From DALYDK01 sp964477125 (lineage in GTDB: Bacteria > Patescibacteriota > Saccharimonadia > Saccharimonadales > CAIOMD01): DNA of 5,747 bases. The stretch lies in contig CAYZCZ010000035.1 of the NCBI GenBank assembly GCA_964477125.1, forward strand, positions 1 to 5,747, written 5' to 3'. The notes beneath the pieces were generated by a model, which was not told where the DNA came from, did no database searches, and was given only the letters and a program-made list of their open reading frames with translations. Each line of letters begins with the position of its first letter. Within the stretch, counting starts at the first letter, position 1. Of the stretch, positions 1-5,699 are shown piece after piece. Made by a program: the position numbers and the translations under genes.

Positions 1-22
1 CCGTTCGAATCCCAGCCAACGC
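1..22 (+). tRNA. Possible 3' end of a tRNA or tRNA-like RNA (truncated by window edge)
   Basis: Bases 3-13 read GTTCGAATCCC, the usual form of a tRNA T-loop and the start of its 3' stem strand. CCAACGC at 16-22 could then be the 3' half of an acceptor stem, and a terminator follows 9 nt later, as is common after tRNA genes. Against this, the two bases visible 5' of the loop (C1, C2) do not pair with C12 and C13, and no CCA is encoded. The rest lies outside the window, so identity and anticodon are unknown. Confidence 0.3.
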
Positions 23-30
23 TTGTCATG

Positions 31-62
31 AAAAAAGCCGGACATAAAAGTCCGACTATTTT
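31..62 (+). terminator. Rho-independent terminator
   Basis: CGGAC (39-43) pairs with GTCCG (50-54) around a six-base loop. The stem extends past a mismatch through A36-G37 with C56-T57, and the upstream A-run (31-34) faces the T-run (59-62). It would end the transcript entering from the left edge, probably the tRNA-like RNA. Confidence 0.6.
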
Positions 63-251
63 CTTGGCTAGGGATAATAGACGAAATTAGAACCAAGCTA
101 CTAGCCATATAGGTAAGTAATATATATCAAGGCATCAAGTTGCTTAGATTATACCCCGTACCACCAAATTATTTTAGGTACCATCTGCAATATTTGTATA
201 TATAGGAATACACCTACACCCCTCTTTTCCTTTATATAGTTTTTCGGGATT
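63..251. other. Stretch without a recognisable gene
   Basis: I read both strands and found only very short open frames (11-20 codons) with no supporting start signal. It holds two overlapping inverted repeats at 63-107 (CTTGG 63-67 with CCAAG 93-97; TGGCTAG 65-71 with CTAGCCA 101-107). These cannot form together. A third pair is GTACC near 158 with GGTAC near 177. I see no promoter I would defend and no mobile-element end. Confidence 0.5.
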
Positions 252-276
252 AATAAAATGCCACCAGGTTCTGGTG
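252..276 (-). terminator. Rho-independent terminator of the DedA-like unit
   Basis: On the minus strand CACCAG (276-271) and CTGGTG (267-262) form a perfect 6 bp stem with a three-base loop, followed by GCATTTTATT. It starts 10 nt after the stop codon of the 47-codon ORF at 287-430. That is a normal gene-to-terminator distance and supports that ORF as the last gene of the unit. Confidence 0.6.
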
Positions 277-286
277 ATTATTCAAT

Positions 287-430
287 CTAATTTAGAATGT
301 AGTTTGCATTCTCCATTCGCTTCATAATGTTCTCTATTGCACTTGTCTGGTCCATTATGAATTGCCAAACACCAATTCTTGCATATCTTACAAGTATTGG
401 TTCAAATAATACATAATCGCTAAGTAACAT
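287..430 (-). CDS. Small hypothetical protein, 47 residues
   Basis: An ATG at 430-428 opens a 47-codon frame ending in TAG at 287-289. It starts 4 nt after the stop of the DedA-like gene and ends 10 nt before a terminator, so position is the main argument that it is real. The protein begins MLLSDYVLFEPILVRYARIG and has an amphipathic, charged C-terminal half (AIENIMKRMENANYILN). It has no Cys, no clear membrane segment and no signal peptide. I do not recognise the family. The start has no Shine-Dalgarno sequence, like most genes here, so translation may be coupled to the gene before it. It could be a small partner of the membrane protein, a decayed gene end, or chance; at this length chance cannot be excluded. 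Confidence 0.5.
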   Translation of the reverse strand: MLLSDYVLFEPILVRYARIGVWQFIMDQTSAIENIMKRMENANYILN

Positions 431-434
431 AGCT

Positions 435-986
435 TTAGAAATAAATTGTAAAATAATATATAGCGTAAAATATTACCCAAAATACGATAAGTAGCACTAT
501 CTTTGTTTTGTCGCTTATCCATTTTGATAAAATTTTAGATAAGGCCGAAACAATAACCGCAACAAGAATAAATCTTAAAGATCTAGCGAATACAGAAATA
601 ATTATAAATGTTATGTATGGAATATTATAAACAGGGGCCAATAGTGCATATAACTTGTATGGTATGCCTTGCTTGGGGCCATAAAAAAGTGCCATGACTC
701 CATGTTCGCTAAAATCTGTATTAACTTGGCTAATAATCACATCATTTATACCAGGTATAAATGTCATGTATTTTAGCAAATCAATGCTTGTATTGTTCGA
801 TAAAAAATACATTAGAGTACCGCCAATAATAGCGCCTATTAAAGAAAATAAGCTTACTATAAGTGCTATTTTTATACTTTTTATGGCTTTATAACTAATA
901 TATACATCTGGCACAATAAAGAAGAACGTTACTTCGGCAAATCCCCACAATAGTGCAATATCATTTGATTTGTTTTTATATTTCAT
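435..986 (-). CDS. DedA/YqaA-like membrane protein (SNARE-associated/VTT superfamily)
   Basis: This is a 183-residue integral membrane protein with hydrophobic segments at about 10-30, 38-62, 112-147 and 162-183. The features that suggest the DedA/YqaA superfamily are an N-terminal GFAE...PDV block (15-28) with Glu18 before a re-entrant-like segment, a glycine-rich GAIIGG helix (51-56) ending in Tyr60, a GPKQGIPYKLYA block (103-114), and ARSLRF (134-139) with Arg135 and Arg138. The family contains lipid transporters or scramblases, including undecaprenyl-phosphate translocases. The substrate here cannot be read from sequence. The gene diverges from the phosphatidyltransferase gene with 55 bp between the assigned starts, and a small ORF and a terminator follow it. 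ATG 986 is used because it keeps a short basic N-terminus before the first hydrophobic block; there is no Shine-Dalgarno sequence. The membrane call is firm, the family call moderate. Confidence 0.7.
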   Translation of the reverse strand: MKYKNKSNDIALLWGFAEVTFFFIVPDVYISYKAIKSIKIALIVSLFSLIGAIIGGTLMYFLSNNTSIDLLKYMTFIPGINDVIISQVNTDFSEHGVMALFYGPKQGIPYKLYALLAPVYNIPYITFIIISVFARSLRFILVAVIVSALSKILSKWISDKTKIVLLIVFWVIFYAIYYFTIYF

Positions 987-988
987 TA

Positions 989-1018
989 ATTATTCGGCAA
1001 TAATACTTATAATATCAA
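989..1018 (-). promoter_or_regulatory. Candidate promoter for the DedA-like gene
   Basis: On the minus strand TTGATA (1018-1013) and AATAAT (994-989) are 18 bp apart and each matches consensus at 5 of 6 positions. The -10 box ends only 2 nt before ATG 986, so the transcript would start just inside the assigned gene. Either the true start is further in (TTG at 950-948, residue 13) or another box is used, for example TATTAT at 1005-1000, which leaves a leader of about 6 nt. Confidence 0.3.
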
Positions 1019-1026
1019 AAAAAATG

Positions 1027-1032
1027 TATAAT
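1027..1032 (+). promoter_or_regulatory. -10 box (TATAAT) placing the mRNA start at the ynbA-like ATG
   Basis: A perfect TATAAT lies 9 nt before ATG 1042, so transcription would begin at about the start codon and give a leaderless mRNA. The -35 region is poor (nothing near TTGACA at 16-19 bp). No Shine-Dalgarno sequence precedes this ATG, which agrees with a leaderless message. Confidence 0.45.
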
Positions 1033-1041
1033 AAAATTATT

Positions 1042-1647
1042 ATGGGAATATATACAATAAAACCAAAATTTCAAAAAACATTAAGACCAATAGAAAATAT
1101 TTTTGTTCGTTACCACGTTCATCCAACAGTTGTTAATTTACTAGGTTTTCTTATGGCCTGTATAGGAGCATTGGGGATATTATTGTCACCAAAATACCCC
1201 ATATTACTGTTCGTTACGGCATTTGCGGTAAATGCACGTACAGCTTGTAATGCACTAGATGGCCTAGTGGCTAGGCGTTTAAATGTTGCTAGTAAGTTCG
1301 GTGAAGTACTCAATGAATTAATTGATAGATTCTCGGACTCGGTGCTTTTTATATCTATCTATTTTTTAAGCTCAACAAGTAATACACTAGCACTTTTTAC
1401 ACTTGTAATTATTCTAATTAATAGCTACTTAAGCATACTTAGCAAAGCATCTGGAGCATCACGCCAATATGGTGGCATTGTAGGCAAGGCCGACCGAATG
1501 ATATATATGTCCATAGCTTCGGTATTGGTATTTTTCACACATAATCAGAACATATGGAACTATTTCTTATGGTTTATTTTATTAACAACTGTAGTTACGT
1601 TCTTTCAGAGGTTTGCTACAACCCGGCGCGAACTAGCTGAAAGCTAA
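1042..1647 (+). CDS. CDP-alcohol phosphatidyltransferase family protein (YnbA-like)
   Basis: This is a 201-residue membrane enzyme expected to transfer a phosphatidyl group from CDP-diacylglycerol to an alcohol, releasing CMP. The family signature is at 70-95: N70-x2-D73-G74-x2-A77-R78-x8-G87-x3-N91-x3-D95, with a further D99. The first and third of the four usual aspartates are Asn. As I recall, E. coli YnbA shares this NALDG...LNE..D..SD pattern, an N-terminal Y-x-IKP-x-FQ-x2-LRP block (here residues 4-16) and a similar length. That match favours ATG 1042 over the longer TTG 970 or ATG 1024 frames. Hydrophobic helices lie at about 30-48, 52-66, 100-128 and 153-190. A cdsA-type gene follows after 5 nt, matching the ynbA-ynbB pairing. 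The acceptor alcohol is unknown. Confidence 0.82.
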   Translation: MGIYTIKPKFQKTLRPIENIFVRYHVHPTVVNLLGFLMACIGALGILLSPKYPILLFVTAFAVNARTACNALDGLVARRLNVASKFGEVLNELIDRFSDSVLFISIYFLSSTSNTLALFTLVIILINSYLSILSKASGASRQYGGIVGKADRMIYMSIASVLVFFTHNQNIWNYFLWFILLTTVVTFFQRFATTRRELAES

Positions 1648-1652
1648 TAATA

Positions 1653-2615
1653 ATGAATTTATCGCCACACTTTCTTAACCCGTTTGATAATCCTATTGTT
1701 CCTGCAGTTTTATTGAGGCTTGGGCTAATATATGGCATTGCATTTATACTTATATTACTAATTAAAAAAGGCAACTTACGTTCGGTCTTTTCGTCTAACG
1801 TAGGGCAACGGCTAATAGGTTGGCTGATTTTAACGCCCATTTTTTTCATTGGTGTTTTTTGCGGAGGCATTCCGGGGCTAATAGTATTATTTATATTTAC
1901 AGCCGGTGCAATTTTAGAATATGCAAAAATTGCTCATTTAACCCCTAGTTTTCGAAATGCATTAATACTACTATCCGTCATTTCACTATTAATAGTTGGC
2001 TTTATGCCAAATTCATTTTATGTGCTTCCGTTAGTATATTTTTTAGTAATTACACCATTAGCAATAAGATTAAATACGCCGGACAAATCTTTTTTACAAG
2101 CAAGTATATCTATGTACGGCGCTATATGGATTATTTTTAGCTTATGTCACTTAGTATTATTAACTCGGTTAAGTTTACAATTTGATAGTACTAGGGCACT
2201 AACATTTTTAGTAATATTTGCAGTAGCTTTAGCAGATATTGGTGGCTATATTTTTGGTAAATTATTTCACCACTTTAAAGTTCTTGATAATTATAAGGTT
2301 GCCGACAAACTAAGCCCCAATAAAACATACATTGGCACGCTTGGCTATATTATAGGTGCTCTTATGGGAATATCACTTTTCTATTTTGCCGTAGGGCCAT
2401 ATATGAATGTCGTTCAGTGGATTATGGTTGGCATAATAATTGGTATTTTCTCATTTATAGGCGGTTTAACACACTCCTATTTTAAAAGATATTTTGGGGT
2501 TAAAGACAGTGGCAGAATCATTCCTGGGCATGGAGGAGTAATGGATAGGATTGATAGTATTTCTCGTGTTGGTGTAATACTATATTATTTTCTACTAGTT
2601 TTCATCGTCAATTAA
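1653..2615 (+). CDS. cdsA: Phosphatidate cytidylyltransferase (CdsA family, YnbB-like)
   Basis: This enzyme makes CDP-diacylglycerol from phosphatidate and CTP in the cytoplasmic membrane. The C-terminal family signature is complete at 275-301: S275-x2-K278-R279-x4-K284-D285-x-G287, then P291-x-H293-G294-G295-x2-D298-R299-x-D301. Earlier come D195-x-GGY-x2-GK (195-203) and SPNKT (221-225), also typical of CdsA. The protein is 320 residues, with many hydrophobic helices and an N-terminal extension of about 45 residues. An internal YGAIWIIFSLCHLVLL segment (155-170) resembles what I recall of E. coli YnbB. The start lies 5 nt after the ynbA-like stop with no Shine-Dalgarno sequence, so the two are probably one transcript. 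Its product is the donor substrate for that neighbour. The last 21 bp overlap the convergent acpS gene. Confidence 0.93.
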   Translation: MNLSPHFLNPFDNPIVPAVLLRLGLIYGIAFILILLIKKGNLRSVFSSNVGQRLIGWLILTPIFFIGVFCGGIPGLIVLFIFTAGAILEYAKIAHLTPSFRNALILLSVISLLIVGFMPNSFYVLPLVYFLVITPLAIRLNTPDKSFLQASISMYGAIWIIFSLCHLVLLTRLSLQFDSTRALTFLVIFAVALADIGGYIFGKLFHHFKVLDNYKVADKLSPNKTYIGTLGYIIGALMGISLFYFAVGPYMNVVQWIMVGIIIGIFSFIGGLTHSYFKRYFGVKDSGRIIPGHGGVMDRIDSISRVGVILYYFLLVFIVN

Positions 2616-2936
2616 GGCAACAACATAAGCTACAACCATATTTCCATGGTGGCTAATTGAACCGTCCATACTTATTAATTTATCAGGTACAGATTGAACG
2701 CTTATTATTGGTTTGCCAGAGTCATTAGCGCTAATCGAAATAGCTAGCCAGTCGTTAGGTTCTAGGCCTAGTGCTTTTATCGTAGCTTCTTTTAGGGCTA
2801 CTCTACCGGCTATATGCTCCGGATTATTATTATTAATATCGCCGGGCAAAAGTATCCGCTCTAATTGGTTCTTGTCATTAAGTAAGCTTGTAATTAGTGA
2901 AAGATCAACAATATCAACACCACATGCTATTCTCAT
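2595..2936 (-). CDS. acpS: Holo-[acyl-carrier-protein] synthase
   Basis: This cytoplasmic enzyme transfers 4'-phosphopantetheine from coenzyme A to a serine of an acyl carrier protein. The protein is 113 residues, slightly below the usual 120-126. It carries GVDIVD (6-11) with the metal-binding Asp8, GRVALKEATIKALG (44-57) with Lys49 and Glu50, GKP (74-76) and the C-terminal SISHHGNMVVAYVV strand (93-106). Its ATG overlaps the stop of the upstream 819-residue gene by 4 bp (ATGA), so the two are very likely translationally coupled. That gene contains a carrier domain with serine 563, which makes it the obvious substrate in this locus. A GAGG stretch just before the ATG may help initiation. A run of four Asn (35-38), from AAT-like triplets, sits in the usually variable loop. 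The 3' end overlaps cdsA on the opposite strand. Confidence 0.92.
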   Translation of the reverse strand: MRIACGVDIVDLSLITSLLNDKNQLERILLPGDINNNNPEHIAGRVALKEATIKALGLEPNDWLAISISANDSGKPIISVQSVPDKLISMDGSISHHGNMVVAYVVALIDDEN

Positions 2937-5392
2937 AGCGCCTCGACTTCGTTTTGCAAATCGTGGGCAATCAAATCCGGTGTTTGTTTAATAGAGTAGT
3001 ATCGTGGTTTGCCAAATACAACCCTGGTTGTGCCACGCTTGGGCCAATTTCTATTTTTTGGAAGAATATTATAAGTTCCAATTATTTTTACTGGTACTAT
3101 CGGTATATCTACCTGTGATGCTAAGAATCCAATGCCTGGTTTAAAAGCTTGTATTTTACCATTTAGCGATCTTGTGCCTTCTGGGAATATTATTACAGAA
3201 TTACCGTTAGAAAGTTCTTTGCCAATTCGGGCCATACCCTCTCTGGTATTACCACTTCTATCAACTGGTATAGCATGCAGGAAAGTTCTGGATAACCATG
3301 CCTTTAGCTTTTTATCAAAAAAGTAATCCTTGGCCACTACTATACTTACTTTCTGTCTACGTTTAAAGCCAGCAACTCTTAGTAATGTTAATGCATCAAA
3401 ATGGCTACTATGATTAGCTACATATATAGCAGGGGAACTAGTTGGTTCCCATCCGGCGCAGGTAAGTTTTTGATAGTGAACCAGCACCATTAGCATAAGT
3501 GCTTGCATAAAAGACTGCACATATAGGATAAATTTATTTTGTGTCGTGTTGTAGTTTTGGTTACTATGTTTAGCAGTACCCGTCCTAGACTTATCGACCA
3601 TCTTTGTTAATTGTCCAACATTAGTTGTCTGCGTTATTTGTGTTTCATCAAATATTATTAGAAATTTTTCTTCTATTAGGCTTACCAGCTCAAGTTTTTT
3701 TATTGAATCAATTGCAAAGTCGGTGTTTAATATCATTTCATCCGATATTTCGCCATTAAAATTTGTTAATTGGCGCAATATCATTTGGATAGTATTTTTA
3801 TCATGAGACGGCGCATGACTAGTATCAGAACTATTATTATTTACCGCTTCTTGAACGATATTACGCCGTATTTTTCTAGTTGCCGTCCTTGGAAAATCAC
3901 TATCTGGCCATTTAATTATATTTCTAATATTCTGAAAACTTGCTAGCGACATATTAACGGTTCCAATTATATTTGAAATAGTAGTGTTGTCGCTGTCAGA
4001 CAATATTACCGCAGTTAGCCTTGGCTCATTGGTACTGTTATCCATTAGTACTACAACATCTTTAATAACACTGTTATTTAGTATTTTAGCCTCAATATCT
4101 TCGGGGTAAATATTTAAACCATTGCTACTAATTAATATATTTTTTATTCTACCCTTTAAAAACACAAAACCATCGTCGTCTACTTCTGCAATATCACCAG
4201 TGTGGAACCAGCCATTGTTATCAAAAACAGCTTTTGTCGCCGTATCATCGTTGTAGTATCCTTTAAAGACATTATCGCCTTTTAAAAGCAACTCCCCATT
4301 ATCGCTAAGTTTTAATTGCTGGTTAGGCAAACATTTGCCCACAGAACTTTGCTTATGTTCTAACCTGCTGCTGTATGTTGCCAGTGGAGATGTTTCAGTC
4401 AAGCCATAGCCTTGAATTACGTTATAACCAAGTTCATTCCAAAAATTCTCAACATCTACAGGTAGGCCTGCGCCACCTACCGCCAGTGTTGTAAGCTTAA
4501 CCCCAATATTTTTTCTTATAGGGTATGCAACTGTACGCGCTAATGGCTTTGGTAATATTTTAGTAACTTTTATAAGACCCATGGCAAATTGGCCCTTAAG
4601 GGAAGCAGTGTCTATTTGATTAAAAACCCGTCGTCTTAAAAGTTGTAAAAAAGCTGGCACAGTAATAATGCTAGTAACACCTTCCTCACGGATTGCTAAC
4701 GATATCTCAGAAGGCCTTAGCGATGAAATATATACTATTGTCGAACCGAGCATAAATGGGCTCCAGAAGCCGGCAGTTTGTTCTAGCATATGGCTTAAGG
4801 GTACAAGTGAAAGGCTAGTTTCGTGTTTTTGCCTAGGCCAGGCTATTAAAAAGTTATTCATGTTACTAACTACATTTTTATGAGTTAGAACAACACCTTT
4901 TGGGTCGCCAGTACTACCGCTAGTATAAACAATCTCTAAAACATCATCGGGTGAAATTTTTGGCATAATAATATTTTGGCGCGGGGCCGGTGCAATGGTA
5001 TTAGCTAGGTCTTCAATAGTAATCGTTTCGGTAACGCCACTATATGGTTTAAATGCCGATATATATAACAACTTAGAATTTGTTTTTTTTAAAACTGAAT
5101 TTACAAAATCTTCACTAGAATTAAAATCAATAGGGACAACAATAGCGCCAATACTGGCACAAGCTAAATATGTGACAATCCACCAAGGACTATTTGGGCC
5201 ACATATTGCAACTTTATCACCTTTTTGAATATTTTTTGATTGCAAATGAGCAACCATGTCTTCTACTTTTAGTTGGACATCGCTAAATGTCCATTTTTTA
5301 CGATAAATTGGTTGACGATGAATAAAGGCTATCTGTTGCTGGTAGTTTTTAAAAATATTATTTATTGTTGCCGGCACGGTTAAATTGTTCAT
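2933..5392 (-). CDS. Acyl-activating enzyme / acyl carrier / PlsC acyltransferase fusion
   Basis: This 819-residue protein has three domains in order. Residues 1-515 are an AMP-binding ANL ligase: P-loop TSGSTGDPKG (157-166), YGLTE (329-333), TGD (398-400), GRIKN (414-418) and the presumed catalytic Lys507 in FPRTATRKIRR, with Arg where Gly is usual. Residues 535-600 are a carrier domain with D562-S563-I564, Ser563 being the phosphopantetheine site. Residues 621-819 are a PlsC-type acyltransferase with NHSSHFD (HX4D, His661/Asp666), FPEGTR (736-741) and VPVKIIG (766-772). Polar, Asn/Ser/Thr-rich linkers (516-534, 601-619) separate the domains, and residues 621-640 form a hydrophobic or amphipathic helix that may touch the membrane. 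The expected route is fatty acid to acyl-AMP, to acyl-carrier in cis, to an acylated glycerol-phosphate lipid. E. coli Aas has the opposite order and no built-in carrier. Acyl chain and acceptor are unknown. Confidence 0.9.
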   Translation of the reverse strand: MNNLTVPATINNIFKNYQQQIAFIHRQPIYRKKWTFSDVQLKVEDMVAHLQSKNIQKGDKVAICGPNSPWWIVTYLACASIGAIVVPIDFNSSEDFVNSVLKKTNSKLLYISAFKPYSGVTETITIEDLANTIAPAPRQNIIMPKISPDDVLEIVYTSGSTGDPKGVVLTHKNVVSNMNNFLIAWPRQKHETSLSLVPLSHMLEQTAGFWSPFMLGSTIVYISSLRPSEISLAIREEGVTSIITVPAFLQLLRRRVFNQIDTASLKGQFAMGLIKVTKILPKPLARTVAYPIRKNIGVKLTTLAVGGAGLPVDVENFWNELGYNVIQGYGLTETSPLATYSSRLEHKQSSVGKCLPNQQLKLSDNGELLLKGDNVFKGYYNDDTATKAVFDNNGWFHTGDIAEVDDDGFVFLKGRIKNILISSNGLNIYPEDIEAKILNNSVIKDVVVLMDNSTNEPRLTAVILSDSDNTTISNIIGTVNMSLASFQNIRNIIKWPDSDFPRTATRKIRRNIVQEAVNNNSSDTSHAPSHDKNTIQMILRQLTNFNGEISDEMILNTDFAIDSIKKLELVSLIEEKFLIIFDETQITQTTNVGQLTKMVDKSRTGTAKHSNQNYNTTQNKFILYVQSFMQALMLMVLVHYQKLTCAGWEPTSSPAIYVANHSSHFDALTLLRVAGFKRRQKVSIVVAKDYFFDKKLKAWLSRTFLHAIPVDRSGNTREGMARIGKELSNGNSVIIFPEGTRSLNGKIQAFKPGIGFLASQVDIPIVPVKIIGTYNILPKNRNWPKRGTTRVVFGKPRYYSIKQTPDLIAHDLQNEVEAL

Positions 5393-5551
5393 TATGAATA
5401 TTATACGATTCAGCTAACGCATTTGTCTAAGATTAAGTACTATTAAATTTGCGGACTATTCAATTTAGAAGGTTAATTCGTAGCCTTAACATAGATTTGG
5501 CCATTCATAACAAAACAATAGTGAAGTTATAGGGGTGACTATTGTACTAGA
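5393..5551. other. Gene-free intergenic stretch (5393-5712), left part
   Basis: The whole gap of 320 bases holds no open frame longer than about 14 codons on either strand. Apart from the signals listed separately (leftward promoter, stem-loop with terminator, rightward promoter and Shine-Dalgarno sequence), I see nothing in it. A rightward promoter for the stem-loop RNA should lie in this part, but none stands out. Confidence 0.5.
5400..5429 (-). promoter_or_regulatory. Promoter of the fusion-acpS operon, apparently leaderless
   Basis: On the minus strand TAGACA (5429-5424; 5 of 6 to TTGACA) and a perfect TATAAT (5405-5400) are 18 bp apart. The -10 box ends 7 nt before ATG 5392, so transcription should begin at or beside the start codon. 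There is no Shine-Dalgarno sequence and hardly room for one. This is the best promoter in the window and it fixes the start of the fusion gene. Confidence 0.65.
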
Positions 5552-5621
5552 CCCGAATTGCCTCAGACGAGATAGGCAACGGGATTCGAACAAAAATAAC
5601 CGACCATTTGGTCGGCTTTTT
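5552..5621 (+). ncRNA. Candidate small structured RNA ending in a terminator
   Basis: CCCG (5552-5555) and TGCCT (5559-5563) pair with AGGCA (5574-5578) and CGGG (5580-5583), giving a 9 bp stem with a small internal loop and a ten-base apical loop. A strong terminator hairpin follows at 5600-5621. No open frame lies in or near it. The 5' end is not defined, and I do not recognise an RNA family; it is not RNase P RNA, tmRNA or SRP RNA by their conserved cores. It could instead be only the 3' end of a longer untranslated transcript. Confidence 0.3.
5592..5621 (+). terminator. Rho-independent terminator, possibly bidirectional
   Basis: CCGACC (5600-5605) and GGTCGG (5610-5615) form a perfect 6 bp stem with an ATTT loop, followed by C and five T (5617-5621). 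The A-run at 5592-5596 gives a T-run on the other strand, so it could also work leftward. It separates the region before it from the leader of the rightward gene at 5713. Confidence 0.75.
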
Positions 5622-5631
5622 ATAACTAGCA

Positions 5632-5660
5632 TTGTAACTAACTGATGGTTGGGTAATGAT
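5632..5660 (+). promoter_or_regulatory. Candidate promoter for the rightward gene at 5713
   Basis: TTGTAA (5632-5637) and AATGAT (5655-5660) are 17 bp apart, each 4 of 6 to consensus. They sit just after a terminator and before a gene start, where a promoter is needed. The predicted leader is about 45 nt. The match is weak. Confidence 0.3.
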
Positions 5661-5699
5661 AGCACCGGGGTCTATTTAGTTGCACTGCTTGGCAAGGGT

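Noticed and set aside
28..90. 20-codon plus-strand frame starting ATG 28
   Set aside because: It runs straight through the terminator hairpin and has no ribosome binding site or protein-like character.
371..401. Near-perfect 11 bp inverted repeat (10 of 11 pairs, nine-base loop)
   Set aside because: It lies inside the 47-codon ORF and has no T-run on the minus strand, so a role as terminator is not supported. It would regain interest if that ORF proved not to be coding.
970..1041. Longer N-terminus (TTG 970 or ATG 1024) for the phosphatidyltransferase
   Set aside because: TTG 970 would overlap the divergent DedA-like gene, and the -10 box at 1027-1032 lies within both longer versions. The conserved Y-x-IKP-x-FQ block begins right after ATG 1042.
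694..5228. Medium-length open frames antisense to the assigned genes (for example 694-894, 1119-1313, 2713-2991, 4668-4883, 4995-5228)
   Set aside because: All lie opposite genes with clear family motifs and show none themselves. They are by-products of AT-rich coding sequence.
435..5392. Alternative genetic code (TGA as Gly, found in some candidate phyla)
   Set aside because: TGA ends the fusion gene exactly at the ATGA overlap with acpS, and no conserved glycine is replaced by an internal TGA.
5552..5591. Minus-strand tRNA suggested by GTTCGAATCCC at 5591-5581
   Set aside because: The bases 5' of the loop on that strand are a T-run from the terminator and cannot pair as a T-stem. No acceptor, D or anticodon arms can be built.
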